Below, piece after piece: positions 24,208-36,259 of a stretch of 64,000 nt of DNA. Source of the DNA: Telopea speciosissima (lineage: Eukaryota; Streptophyta; Magnoliopsida; Proteales; Proteaceae); the NCBI RefSeq assembly GCF_018873765.1, contig NC_057919.1:67202984-67266983 (forward strand), written 5' to 3'. Position 1 is the first letter of the stretch. The number at the start of each line of letters is the position of its first letter. The notes below the pieces were generated by a model, which worked only from the letters and a program-made list of their open reading frames with translations, did no database searches and was not told the origin of the DNA. Position numbers and translations under genes: made by a program.

Positions 24208-27200
24208 TATAAACAAATCACTTAACAATGGAGAAACATGCTCTGTTCCAATTGAGATGATCAAATTGGAAAGCTTTAGTGGTTCGAGTTCGGTTCTTGG
24301 AAAAGGAGGACTCGTTTGGATGAAGTACCTCAATATTTTCTACATCGTAGTAAATAAATTTTTCGATTGTACGGACCTAATCGAAGCCCAATGGATAAGT
24401 GACGAAGACTTTTGCAAAGACTACCTATTGAACTCGCTGTCCGATAGGGGAGAGACCTATAGTAAATATGAGACTCGCAAAAGAGATTTGGGAAAACCTA
24501 GAAGCCCAATTCAAAAAGGAGGAGGACCTATCAAAAACTCACTTGGTTGACAAGTTTATGGACTTCAAGTTTCAAGAAGATAAGGAGATACTTCCACAAG
24601 TAATGTGACTTTGAGAACTTGAGAACAAAATTGAACCAAGAAAACATCCCCGTTGTTGATGCATTCTTAGTGGGTGCAATTATCTTTAAGTTACCCTCTA
24701 CCTGGCATTCCTTTAAAACTGAGATGCACAGAAAGAAAACACAAGTGGGGCTGGATGATCTCAAACGGTTCATTAGAATCGAAGATGAGAACAGAGCCAG
24801 GAATAACTTGGAGATGGTGAAACAACAACAGGCATCTGCCAATTTGGTTTCACAACCCAAGAAATATCCTAGGCAGTCCAAGCCACCTAAGAAAGAACCC
24901 CAACAGTTAGAGGCCAAAAAGACTAATTTTAAAAAGAGGGGCAAGTGCCGCAACTGTGGAAAGTGGGGTCACTATGCATCTGAGTGTAGGGGTCCTAAGA
25001 AAGGGAACACTGACACACCACAGAAGGAAGTTCACATGCTGGTGGACAAGACTGAGCCTACTAACTTTGTTGCCATAGTTGGCAAGGGTAAGGGGTTGGC
25101 CAGTACATCTTCAGATTGGTGGTTAGACTTTGGAGTGACTTGTCATGTTTGCAATAGCAAGGACCTGCTCACTGATGTTGTTCAAGTAGCAGTAGATCCG
25201 TTGCAAATGGAGACGCCGTGGAAGTGGCTCAACAAGGGACAACGAACCTGGTTCTATCATCGGTAAAATATTAACTTTGAAAAATGTTAAAATCTTTCCT
25301 AGTTTTGAAAAGAATTTAATTTCCATTGGAATTTTGCTTGATGCTGGCATGTCTATTACTTTTAGTAGTGGTAGAGTAACATTGTCTGTTAACTCCTTTT
25401 ATTTTGGATGTGCTTATAATTTGAATGGTATGTTTAGGTTGAGTTTAGCTAATGAGACAATAAACCAGGTTAACCATAATTCACTTGATCCCAAAATACT
25501 ACATTGTAGGTTAGGACATGTGAACTATAGGAAAATGCTCAAACTAGCTAAAACTCATAATTTACCATTAGACTCTTTAATTAGATTTAACAGATGTGAA
25601 GTGTGTGCTCAAACTAAAATAACTAGAAAATCGTTCAGACCGGTTTCTAGGAGCACTCAACTTCTTGAACTTATACATTCTGACATTTGTGACTTTAAAA
25701 GCTACACAACTAGAGGAGGTTGGAAGTATTTGATGACATTTATAGACGATTTTTCTAGATACTGTCATTTATACCTGTTAAAATCTAAAGATGAAGCTTT
25801 TGAAAAATTTAAAATTTTCAAGAATAGGGTAGAAAATCAGTTGAACTTGAAAATTAAAAGATTTAAAAGTGATAGGGGAGGAGAATACAAATTGACGAGT
25901 TCAAGGAATTCCGTGCCTCTGCAGCATAATCCTTGAAACTATCGCTCCTTACTCACCTCAATCAAATGGCATAGCGAAAGAAAGAACAGGACGTTAACAG
26001 AGATGTTAAACTCCATGTTATTGACAGCTGGTATGCCCTCTTGCTATTGGGGAGAAGCAGTGTTGACTGTAAATCACATTCTAAATAGACTACCACATTC
26101 AAAACTGACTTCTACACCTTATGAACTATGGCATAATCATCCCTGTAGATATGACACTCTTAAGGTTTGGGGCTGTATAGCTTATGTTAGGATACAAGAC
26201 CCTAGGAGACCTAAGGTGGGAACTGGAACAAACACTTGTGTATATCTAGGTTGTGCAGAAGACAGTGCTGCAGACCGGTTTTTGGATTTATCAACCAATG
26301 TGGTGATAGAATCTAGGGATGCTATATTCTTTGAGGATAAATTCCTTAGAGATAAAGGCCTGACCTTGCCTGGTTTAATCGAAGTGGTTACGTAATCACC
26401 TTTGGAATCGAACCAATTATTTTTGACACTACTCCCACAATGCTCCTTGAATCAGAATCTAGAAGAGTATCTACTAGATATCGAGTACCCAAGAATTTTG
26501 GTGAGGATTTTGTGACCTACCATTTAGAGGCTGATCCATCCACCTATAAGGAAGCGATGAGATCTAGGGACTCCCTGTTATGGAAAGAAGCCATTGATGA
26601 GGAAATGAGCTCTTTAATGCAGAATGAGACCTGGCACCTTGTTGATCTGCCTAGAGGGGCCAAGACAATAGGGTGTAAGTGGGTACTGAAGAAGAAACTT
26701 AATCCGGATGGGTCTATAGCCAGGTCTAAAGCACGATTAGTAGCTAAAGGCTATAAACAGGTGAGAGGGATAGATTATTTTGACATCTACTCCCCGGTCT
26801 GCCATTTGGCAACAATAAGGATTCTTCTTACCATAGCATCTATTGAGCACTATGTTGTGCATCAAATGGATGTAAAAATGGCTTTCCTTAATGGAGATCT
26901 AACAGAAGAAATCTACATGAACCAACCTGAAGGTTTGTCATGGAAGGTTCTAAAAAAAGAGTTTGTAAATTAAACAAATCTCTCTATGGTCTTAAACAAG
27001 CACCTAAATTGTGGCATGAGAAGTTTGACAAGACAGTAAAGAGCCTTGGTTTTCAAACCAGCAACTCGGATAAGTGCCTTTATTTTTTGTCTGAGTCAAA
27101 CAAGGTCGCGATTATTTGCTTGTATGTAGACTACATGTTGATTCTAGGTTCTGATCTCTCTGTAGTAAGTGACATTAAAGAAACCTTATCCAAAGAATTC

Positions 27201-27960
27201 GACATGAAAGATCTTGGTGTGGTAGACACCATTCTTGGAATGAGAGTAAGCTTCAGTGAGCAAGGGATCACCCTTAGTCAGACTCATTACATTGAGAAGC
27301 TACTTTCTAGTTGGGGATACAGTGATTGTAAACCGATTGAGACACCCTATGACTACAACAAACGGTTGAAACCTAACACAGGTGACACCATGAATCAGTT
27401 AGATTATTCTAAACTGATTGGTAGTCTCATGTATGCAATGAGTTGCACTAGGCCAGACATAGCCTTTACGGTAGGCATGCTGAGTCGTTTCACTAGTAAT
27501 CCTGGAAAAGAGCATTGGAATGCCCTATCGAGGCTGATGAGATACCTTAAGGGTACTCAATGTTATGCTTTATGTTATAATGGACATCCTCCAACTTTGG
27601 AAGGATATTCTGATGCATCTTGGTGCTCAGATTTGGGAGACAGCAGATCCACCAGTGGTTATGTATTTACACTAGGAGGACAGCATTGAGCATGGAAATC
27701 CAAAAGACAGACTAGTATTGCTCTGTCATCTATGGAATCGAACTTTATGCTCTAGCTGCGGGAGATGAAGCGAGTGGATAAAGGATCTCGATCATGGATA
27801 TTCCATTGAGGAGTTTTAAGTTAAACTCTATATCTATATTCTGTGATAATCAAGCAACCAAGACGATTGTGAATAACTCACTCTTTAATGGTAAGAGGAG
27901 ACACATCAGTGAAACAGGCTATGCTGAATTATAGAACAGAACAAGGGATTATCACTTTGA
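24208..27960 (+). pseudogene. Copia gag-pol remnant
   Basis: Successive frames carry a CCHC zinc knuckle (CRNCGKWGHYASEC, about 24946), a protease motif altered to LDFGVTCHV (usual LDSGATCHV), and a GAG-pre-integrase motif HCRLGHVNYRKM. The integrase core has HSDICDF and FKSDRGGEY, but a frameshift falls near its third catalytic residue at about 25970. RT motifs are KARLVAKGYKQ and [12 protein letters not shown], with YVDY replacing the catalytic YVDD. RNase H ([10 protein letters not shown]) is followed by stops. Frames change at about 25266, 25936, 26395, 26970 and 27689. The element cannot move on its own. The domain order and GWKYLMTFIDDFSRY wording are copia; I do not assign a lineage. 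Confidence 0.93.
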
Positions 27961-28926
27961 TTGATGTGAGATCGAAGGATAATACGGCAGATGCCCTTAC
28001 AAAGAGATTGAACAAAGATCGAACATTCAAAACTACAGGGGAGATGGGGTTAAAGACCATTTAGTCAGGTCTTAACCTAACCCAATATTATTTTGAATTA
28101 TTCGAATCTCATCTAGCCTTGGTAAGCATTCGGGACAGTTTACATGTTTCAGATAACTTAGTTAGGTTATTAAGTATGGGGGTTTGTGAAACCATTCCAA
28201 ACTTGATGGTGTAGCAAATTTTCATGTGAAGTCTCCTTACTTTGCTATTCCACAAAGGAATATGAAAAATGTCTGATATGTTTCAATGATATTGTGCTAG
28301 TCTTTATGTCATTCCAAATTTGATGACATGTCTTTCATAGTATGGTGTACCATTCCAAATTTGATGATACAACATAAATCTATGACTGATATGACGAATA
28401 CAGTATTCCAAATGGAAACATGGTATGGTCCTTATGATAGAGACTATATAGGATCGAGTTCTTGTAAAGAAACTTGAGCTGATGCTTATTGTTTTTTGAT
28501 TTACCTTCAGCCATATATGAAATATACTAAGTTCTTATTGTTGAACTAGATACTATTGTGCAAATGATTGAATTCATAATATCTTATGAAATTCATATTT
28601 GACAAATTACAGAGAATGGCGAAGATGGAGGAGAACGGTTGAATCTGGATCTCGATGAGGATGACTTACTTGATGAGTAAAGTCACATGGATTGCAAGGA
28701 ATTTTCCTTTTGATTATTTCTTTTGGTTTAGCCACTTGCATGTGGAACTTCGGATTTATTGTTGGGTTTAGTTTTGATCTAAAACCTTTGTTTTATTTCT
28801 TGAAGTTTACTTATTTCTTATTTGATTTATTGGATTATTGATATTCAATTTATATTGATTCAATTACTGATTGAACAATGGTTCCTATACATGTGTAATG
28901 GATATATGTAGAACATAGGAGGAGAT

Positions 28927-29145
28927 TGTAAGGGTATTTATGTAATATTCCTTTATATGTTCTAATATAATCCTACTTGTATTAATGCCCAGGCTATGAG
29001 GGGCAATCTAGTAATTAGCCCATCTGACCTAAACCCTAGTTTTCCTTTATATACTAGCTGGAGGCAACAGTCTGGGTATTCCAAAACTAGATACTCAGGG
29101 TGTAATGCTTTAAGCAACCTTGTGCTTAAAATCCTAACCCTAACA
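28927..29145 (+). repeat. Copia 3' LTR
   Basis: 219 bp, seven substitutions from the 5' LTR and no indels. It is followed by the TGGAC target duplication at 29146-29150. Confidence 0.95.
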
Positions 29146-29402
29146 TGGACAACAGACCATGTCCCCTGTTTCGCTCTAAATAGCTGAAAAGCTTAGGGCT
29201 TTTTACTCATAGGTTTATAAAGAGTCCGGCGTGAGGCTCCAAGCAAACAAAAACATACAGGGTTTCATCATTTGAGCCATGGAATGCTTTATAGTTTTTA
29301 AAGCCAAACAACTTTGGATTTTTCATGTCAGATTTTAGAAAATTTAATATTTTATACAAATCTTCATGTGAGGATACAAAGACCATAATCCTGTTTCTCA
29401 CT

Positions 29403-30215
29403 TCAATCTAACTACAAGCAGGCATCTTCTTTACCCCTTGCTCTACCATTCCCTTCCGCACCTTCTCCGCTTCCTTCCATTTGCCCACTTGCACAATACA
29501 AAATTGATAGCAGCATGTAGCTTGCTTCTCTCTGAGGTTCTATGACCATCAAATCCTCTCATACCTTTTCCCCAAGCCCCACATTTCAATGCGCAACACA
29601 TGTTTCTCTAAGCTTTCCTACTTACTTTCCTTGAATATTTCTCAACCAACTCTATTTCTTCTTTCAAGTACCCACCCCAGCCAAGGATGGCCACCATGCA
29701 AGTAATGTGATCTGCTTCATGAGCAAGTCCATAAGCTGATATCATTGATTCAAAGAACACCAACCCTTGCTTTATTAGCTCCGAGTGACTACATGCCATT
29801 AACAACCCAATGAAGGTCACTTTATCAGGCCTTACACCAGAACTTACCTTCTCTTCATAAAGCTTTACAGCTTCAAAAGCCTTAACATGTAGCCCAAACC
29901 CAAATAGCATTGCATTCCAAAAGACCAGATCCTTATTTTGATTATATAAGTAAAAGCTTGGCATGATCTTTCTAAGTCACCACCCTTGCTTTACGTGTTT
30001 ACAAAGCCAATGCCCTCGTAGCCTCGTAGGTGAAGGAATGGAAAACCACGGCGGAATGCAAAGCCATGTACCATTCTTCCACACCCAAGAACTGCCAAGT
30101 TAGAACATGCATGAAGGATGGCCCCAAAGATAAAGTCATCGGATTTGATCAGATTCCTCATCATGTACGTCAACAAAGAAGCCAAGGGCCTCTTCTCCAT
30201 GCCTGTTCTTTGCAT
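29403..30215 (-). pseudogene. PPR pseudogene, unit A
   Basis: The minus strand reads as PLS-type pentatricopeptide repeats of an organelle-RNA-binding family. Pieces include SDDFIFGAILHACSNLAVLG, GRMVHGFAFRRGF, DLVFWNAMLFGFGLHVKAFE, VRPDKVTFIGLLMACSHSEL and ISAYGLAHEADHITCMVAIL. Typical PPR genes encode a long intronless protein; here the frame is broken between 29964 and 29991 and there are stops further on, and only the C-terminal repeats are present. Unlike units B-D it keeps the LYEEKVSSGVRPDKVTF segment, so it represents the older form. It faces the F-box gene tail to tail. Confidence 0.85.
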
Positions 30216-30249
30216 ACCTTGAGCAAGGTTTTGTTGGCTTTAGTGGTTT

Positions 30250-31000
30250 TTATCTAGACCAGTTAATGGGTTGGTTCAATAGTCTAGTTTGGGTTGTCCA
30301 TTGGAATGGGAGGTGAAGAATCTTCAAGTGGAAGACTGAAGTCTTCAACAAGGTTGAGTCTTCCAAGCAAGTGGAAGTAGTTGGTGGTTGAAGTCATTAA
30401 GCAAGGTGGAGTCCGAAAAGACATTTTGGAAGAAGGGTGTAGTAGATTTTCTTTAAGGAGAAAGTGAAATCTTGCCCAACAAGGTAGAAGAGTAGTCTAT
30501 ACAAAGAAGAGATGTGTCATCCATTGCTAGAGTGGAAACCATGAAGAAATGAGAAGCTAAGGATGTAGAGACACCAAGAGAGAGAGAGAGAGGTGTAACA
30601 AATTGCAAGGTTGTACTACTTTTTTTTCTTCTCTTGTTCTTAATGGAAGATTGAATCACTTTGTGGATGTAGGGGGTATTGTCGAACCACGTAAATCTCT
30701 TATCTTTTGTGTGATTGTTTATTTTCCTCTTTTTTTTTTTTTTTTAAGGTCTTGTTGATCTTGCACATACCAAATTCATAAGGTGTTTACAACTTTACAT
30801 TGGAAAAAGAGGGTTGTTTCTCAACCACAACAAGTTTAAATTATTAGCATCGGGTATCGTATCGGAAAGATGATTTTAAGAAACATATTGCATCGTTTTA
30901 TATCGTGAGATGTAAGATACACTAAAGATATGTATGAAATAGTCAAGAAACGTATAATAATGCTTAGAATATATAAAATACAATTTGAAAGCATAAGGGA
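30250..31000. other. Unassigned sequence after unit A
   Basis: A purine-rich stretch (30300-30600) with GGAAGTAGTTGGTGG-like words, a GA microsatellite (30580-30591) and a poly-T tract at 30730-30746. It resembles LTR or leader sequence of a retroelement, but no termini were found. Confidence 0.35.
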
Positions 31001-32867
31001 CTATAAATAAGGAGTCCAATGGGGTGGGGATCGGAGGGTGGGGTGGTCATTTCCACAAGGGTGTGGAGATAGAAAGACACAGGCTGGGCACAACGAGCGG
31101 TATGCCCTGCCTTTACCCTTAAGGCTCCGTTTGGTTGCAAGGGAAATGGGAAAGGGAAGTGAAGGGAAGGGAAGGAAAATTTTTCCTTTTAAGTCGTTTG
31201 GTTGCAAAGCAAGTAAAGTAATTAATTTTGTTAAATTGTTTGGTTGTCTTTAAAATTGATGTAAAATCAACGTAAAATTTTTAAAAATTTATAATCCAAC
31301 CCACTTTCTAGCTTGCACTTATTAATGCTCTTTTTTAATAACTTATGGAAAAAGGACTGCTAACCAGTGGTGCAGCGCGGCGTGTACCTGTGTCCAGGCA
31401 CAGTCGCGGGCACAAAATGATCGATGCACCCCTTGGAAAGGCAACAAGGACCAGGGGGTGCATTGGTCATTTTAAACTTTTATTATATATATGGTAGAAT
31501 TTTGATGAATTTGAAATAATGTTTGGAAACACATCATAGCTACCCCGTTGAGACCCACACACACTTACACACAGATGCACATAGGCAATTAGAGAGCCTT
31601 TGAATTCTAAGGACCCAAAAGGTGCACTATTCAGATTTTCACCCAAAAAATCTTTGAAGAATGTTGTTCTGATACTAATGTAGGACACAATTTTTATTTT
31701 TCTCACTGAACCATTAGTCATTGATTCTAAGATATCAGGGGTTTCGAATTATTTTACCGAAATACCCATGTCAGATGCAACAAGGCAAGATCATCATAGA
31801 GACATCTTTTTTTTATCCTCAACACTTATCCTTTTTTTTTTTTTCCTTTGATTTTTGTGCAATGGGTACACACCCAATTGTCATAGAATACCAACTTATA
31901 GTTTATACAACACCCAACCAGTACATCCATATCCTTATAGCATAATGCATTCTTCAATTTGGATTTCTTAATGTCATGTTGTTCATTCATGAAAGCATTC
32001 TCACTTTTTTTTGGCTGATGGATGTTCATGAGCACATTCTTTTGTTGCTAAACTATTTTTCCATCATTGGATACAAAAAATGAACACATATAGATTATCT
32101 ACTTTCCAACTCTTGAAAATTTTTATTTTTCCTCAGCTATTATTCAAAAGCCATTATATGTATCCTCTTGGTAAATCCATTTACTAAGCCTAGTCCAAGC
32201 ATACAAGGCTTTACAAAAGATTCAATTCTTAGACACATACTTGAACAACACCCACTATCATACACATATTAATATTGATCATTAATTAATCTCCAAGAAA
32301 TTTCTTATTCATTCCAGATGATCAACAAAGAGAATGCCACAACAAAGACTTTACAAAAACTAAAGCCTATTGGGGGGATCTATTATTGACCAGTTATTGA
32401 GTTAAGAAATGATTAAAACTATATAACCAAACACATACGTAAGCTGGGAAATTTCAAGCAAGTCAAGCAAAGTACTATGATTGACTAATAATGTTTGATT
32501 CAACTTACTCTTCTCCAAAATATGTTGTGCAGTCAATGAACTTAGTGTAACCTCATGTGAGCTTTGGAATATCAGTTTTCTGCAAAAAAAGGATATCAAA
32601 GGAAACTCAGTTTCCAAAGTCTGTTAGACTAGAATGGATCATATAATATTAGGAAGTGACAAAATTATAGATGTCTATGATCATTATCTTCACATGAGAT
32701 ATACATGTGATATTAAATTCTTAGTCTTATCATGATTGAATTGATCGTGGTTTACTATGAGTGAAACTCTTTTAACTTATCTCTCACGTCTAGTGTGAAG
32801 TTGTGCACGCACTTGTTTGAGTTAATATATTCATTGTATTAGATTGATAAACTTTCAATTTAGGATA
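31001..32867. other. Gene-free stretch with MITE relics
   Basis: At 31123 the word GGCTCCGTTTGGTTGCAAG begins like a Harbinger-type MITE end, followed by AAGGGAAGTGAAGGG-type sequence and an internal TCGTTTGGTTGCAA. No opposing terminus was found. The remainder is AT-rich with no gene recognised. Confidence 0.4.
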
Positions 32868-33945
32868 GTATTATGTGTCATAGTAGTATGAGTTGATCTC
32901 ACATTGGTTGTATTGGCATCCGATGGTGGGTTAATATTGGATTGGGCATCCTCTCCTTGCAAGTCAATTTTCAAGGATGAGTTCTACCTGGTTTGTATCA
33001 GTCCGCTCTGATACCACTAATCCGGAGAAGACCAATGTGGGCATCGTCCTATAAAGGGGATGAAATGTTATGTGACATATTAGTATGGACTGATCTGACA
33101 TTTGTTGTATGGGCAGCCGATGGTAGGTTGATATTGGGTTAAGTATCATCTACTTTCAAGCTAGTTTTTCAGGGATGAATTTACCTGGTCTGTATCAAAA
33201 TTTTATGTGCCATATCGATATGGGTTGATCCCACATTGGTTGTATGGGCAGCCAATGGTGGGTTGATATTGGGTTGGGCACCTCTTCCCTCAAATCGATT
33301 TTCAGGGATGAGTTCTACCTAGTCTGTATTAGTGGTATCAGAGCGACCAATCATGCTCTACCATGGGAGGAGCGACCTGGTTCCATGGATGTATCCTTGA
33401 TCCGAAGTAGGTCGACATGGGCTTCAACCCTGTAAGTGGATGAAATATTATATACCATATCAGTATAGACTGATCCCACATTGGTTGTATAGGCAACTGA
33501 TGATGGATTGTTATTGGGTTGGACAACTTCTCCTTACAAACTAGTTTTCAGGGATGAGTTTACCTGGTCCATATCAGAATGTATGTGCCATATCGATATG
33601 GGGTAGCTGATGGTGGGTTGATATTGGGTTGGACACTCTCTCTTTGCAAGTCGATTTTTAGGAATGAGTTCTATTAAGTCCATATTAGTGGTATCAGAGT
33701 GGACGATCCTCAGTGGTGCTCTACCACGGGAGTGTTGACCTGGTGCTACAGGTGAATCCCTAATCTGGAGTAGGCCGACATAGGCCATCGGTCCTATAAA
33801 GGAGATGGAATGTTATGTGCCATATCAGTATGAGTTGATCCCATATTGGTTGTATGGGCAGGTGATGATGGTTTGATATTGGGTTGGGCACCCTCTACTA
33901 ACAAGTCGATTTTCAGGGATGAGTTCTATCCGGTCTGTATCAGAT
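32868..33945 (+). repeat. Tandem array of a TRIM-like short LTR element
   Basis: About six copies of a roughly 110-130 bp LTR-like unit, at about 32868, 33068, 33195, 33447, 33578 and 33809. Each contains GTGCCATATCGATATGG-, TTGATCCCACATTGGTTGTA- and CAGGGATGAGTTCTACC-like words. Two internal segments, starting at about 33331 and 33688, begin with TGGTATCAGAG, the classic primer-binding site complementary to initiator Met-tRNA. A third internal segment (about 33002) carries the complement, CTCTGATACCA. This is LTR-internal-LTR repeated head to tail, with no coding capacity. Confidence 0.8.
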
Positions 33946-34225
33946 AGATTACCGATTATAATAGGATTATATTTTTCATATTGATACTTGTATTATAATC
34001 TAATCATTAATCAATGAAAAACGAATTCTATATCTGATACTAAGATACATTTTTTATATATCAAATGATTAAAAAAAAGGTAAAATGCACTTGAAGTACC
34101 TACTATTTCAAAAAAAGAACACTTAAGGTATCTCAAGTTTAAAAAATAACATTTGAGATATCTTATAAACTATTTTTGTTCACAAATTAGGCTTATCAAT
34201 TCTGATAAGTCTTGCTTTTTAATGT
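33946..34225. other. Spacer
   Basis: AT-rich sequence after the TRIM array with no feature recognised. Confidence 0.4.
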
Positions 34226-34966
34226 AGGTGTACATTATAAGGGAAAATGGTTTGACTAATTCTGAAGTTGCTAGAGATCTTACTCTTAAAAAGAAAATTC
34301 TTACTGGTAACTTATTTAGTCTCCTGATCTTTTGAAATTTGTTGTCTACTTAATTGAATTAAATTGTTGCAGTGATATTTGTTTATGCTTTTTAGGCTAT
34401 GTTCAAAAATTTTCTTTCCTTGGATTCTGAAAAAAAGCACTCACTTTTTCTTTGAATGTAGAGGTAGATAATGCGTATCATACTTCTCCAGGATTAGTTT
34501 CTAACCATGAGCTGTAACCCGGAGAACAGTCCGCAATTGATAGTAAAGAAGTTGATTCTGAAGATTTGGGAAGCATCAGTCTGAAAAAGCAACAATAAAA
34601 TTTAAAGATATGAAAGACTTTGAAGATTTCACCCTTATAGTGAATGGTTTGAGTATTGATTTTAAACTTAGTCAAAATGTTCGGCTAAAGTACTATGAGC
34701 TCTGCTGCAGTCAAAACTCTTATTTTCACGACAATCTTCGTACAAATATCAAATGTAAGTTGATTGTTAAGATAATTTCTGAGACCGTGGAAGCGTTTGA
34801 TTTCCTACGAGATTGTAAAGTCACTACAGCTAAGAATGAGTTTATTTTTTGGGACAACTGTTTGGATATGGATAGTCGAATGAGAATGAATGTTATTTTT
34901 TTGCGTACTCGACTGCAACAGCATTTGAACTTCGCCTTTAAGTTAGAAGAGGTAAATAAAAGATAA
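34226..34966 (+). pseudogene. Exon-like remnants of an unrecognised plant gene
   Basis: Segment 34229-34309 follows an AG and reads YIIRENGLTNSEVARDLTLK before a possible GT donor. After an intron-like AT-rich gap, 34460-34610 reads through one stop. A longer frame at 34610-34966 contains LIVNGLSIDFKLSQNVRLKY, IKCKLIVKIISETVEAFDFL and MRMNVIFLRTRLQQHLNFAF, ending at a possible splice donor (GAAGAGGTAAAT). The sequence looks like genuine protein (amphipathic, no low complexity), but I do not recognise the family. In-frame stops before it suggest a pseudogene or displaced fragment. Confidence 0.4.
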
Positions 34967-34989
34967 AATGTGACATTCCAGCTTCTCTC

Positions 34990-35260
34990 AATCACTTCAG
35001 AGTCCCTATAGACTAGATAACTTGTTCTGATACCATTTAGAGTTTAGACAATTAAGGAGAACAATAAGGATTTACATGGTTCGATAATAAACACCTACAT
35101 CCATGGTGAAACAAACTATCTTTTTTATTATCACTAAACACACTCACAAACACACTTATATACAAGGAGTCTAATAGATATAAACGGCTATAATCCAACA
35201 GTCCCTAATGAGTTTCATAATCAAAGAATCTTTCTAACAGAGCTTCGTGAGTTTTGTCAG
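34990..35260 (-). mobile_element. Possible LTR/PBS fragment (minus strand)
   Basis: On the minus strand TGGTATCAGAACAAG (near 35034) resembles a primer-binding site following an LTR end. Further in is the TTCTCCTTAATTGTC/CATGTAAATCC type of sequence common in plant copia LTRs. No second LTR or internal region is seen. Confidence 0.35.
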
Positions 35261-35264
35261 GTTT

Positions 35265-35605
35265 TTTCTAAATTTCTTCTAAAAACTAATCCTAACAACC
35301 AAAAGAGCGAAAAATAAAAATAAGAACAATGAACTATCTAACCAAAATCTAGGAACACAGAAAAAAAATCTATTACAAGAGATCAATAATCATTTTTTAT
35401 ATTATATACCTTTCTTGATTGTTTTTTTGAAATTTCTTCTAAATCTAATCCTAACAAATAAAAGAGCAGAAAAAGAAAAAACAAGAATAAGTGAACTATC
35501 TAACTAAAATCTAGAATATAGAGAAAAACATCGATTACAGGAGATCAATAATCAATTTTCTAAATTTTTTAAAGAACGAAAAAAAATTACATACCTTTCT
35601 TGAAT
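35265..35605. repeat. Imperfect tandem duplication, about 165-170 bp
   Basis: The two halves share AAATTTCTTCTAAA, CTAATCCTAACAA, GAACTATCTAAC, AAAATCTAG, GAGATCAATAATCA and ATACCTTTCTTGA in order. AT-rich and non-coding. Confidence 0.7.
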
Positions 35606-35613
35606 TTAATACC

Positions 35614-35847
35614 ATGAATCTCCCGTCATACGAGCACTTGATCGCCATCAGCTTGATCTTCATTGATGAGTTCAGTTTGATCTGCAAGGTCGTCAATGGC
35701 GCAAGTGATCTTTGTCTTCATACTGCTTCAATGAACCTCCTCTCCTATGAGTGCTTGATCGCCGTCAACTTGATCCACTTTGGCAAGTTCAGTTTGATTT
35801 ACAAGGTCATCCACGGTGCGAGTGATCTCTGTCTTCATACTGCTTCA
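35614..35847 (+). repeat. 117-bp tandem duplication within an ORF
   Basis: Copies at 35614-35730 and 35731-35847 (39 codons each) keep frame, both beginning ATGAA and ending GTCTTCATACTGCTTCA. The encoded repeats resemble SLICKVVNGASDLCLHTASM. The frame runs to 35907. I know no family, and low divergence with a multiple-of-three period does not prove coding. Confidence 0.7.
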
Positions 35848-36056
35848 TTTATTTCTACTATTGAGTTATTTATCTTCATTCTGTGTGTTTCTGCTTCTGC
35901 CTACTAGTACCTATGTGTATCGCATATTGAGGCGGGTTCCATTCTTGTAAGTGAATGTAACATAGTTTAGGTGGACCCTAAGGCATGGCTTATTATGGAC
36001 TTATCCTCTTATGATAGGTTATTCCATATATATCACCTGGGGTAATTCATTTCGAC

Positions 36057-36224
36057 GGATCCAGATCCTCTACTACCGAGCTGCCCATCTTGTCGTGCTA
36101 TGTAGACACAGCAAGGCGTGCAATGATCACCTTGCCCGAATGGGGGTAAGGTGGTCATATGCGCCTTGCTGTGTCTAAGCAGCATGGCACAGGACGGGCA
36201 GCTCGACAGTAGGGGATCCAAATT
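36057..36224. mobile_element. 168-bp Mutator-type MITE
   Basis: It begins GGATCCAGATCCTCTACTAC and ends in the approximate complement (CAGTAGGGGATCC plus a few bases). The arms extend inward through GAGCTGCCC/GGGCAGCTC and GACACAGCAAGGCG/CGCCTTGCTGTGTC, giving a near-complete hairpin. Flanks TTCATTTCGAC (36046-36056) and TTCATTTTGAC (36225-36235) form an 11-bp target duplication with one mismatch, consistent with Mutator-like insertion. Confidence 0.75.
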
Positions 36225-36259
36225 TTCATTTTGACACAGTGGTACAGGTTGTTCAGGTG

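Larger units (their letters stand above)
22997..29145 (+). mobile_element. Complete but defective Ty1/copia LTR retrotransposon (6.1 kb)
   Basis: The 5' LTR is 22997-23215 and the 3' LTR is 28927-29145, each 219 bp and beginning TGTAAGGG and ending CCTAACA. They differ at 7 sites by direct comparison. A 5-bp target duplication TGGAC flanks the element, and paralogous units at 44.6, 48.3, 53.7 and 61.1 kb show the uninterrupted site. The polypurine tract AACATAGGAGGAGA lies just before the 3' LTR. The gag-pol order is zinc knuckle, protease, integrase, RT, RNase H, as in copia. An unusually long region of about 850 bp follows RNase H. No canonical TGGTATCAGAGC primer site follows the 5' LTR. 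Confidence 0.95.
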
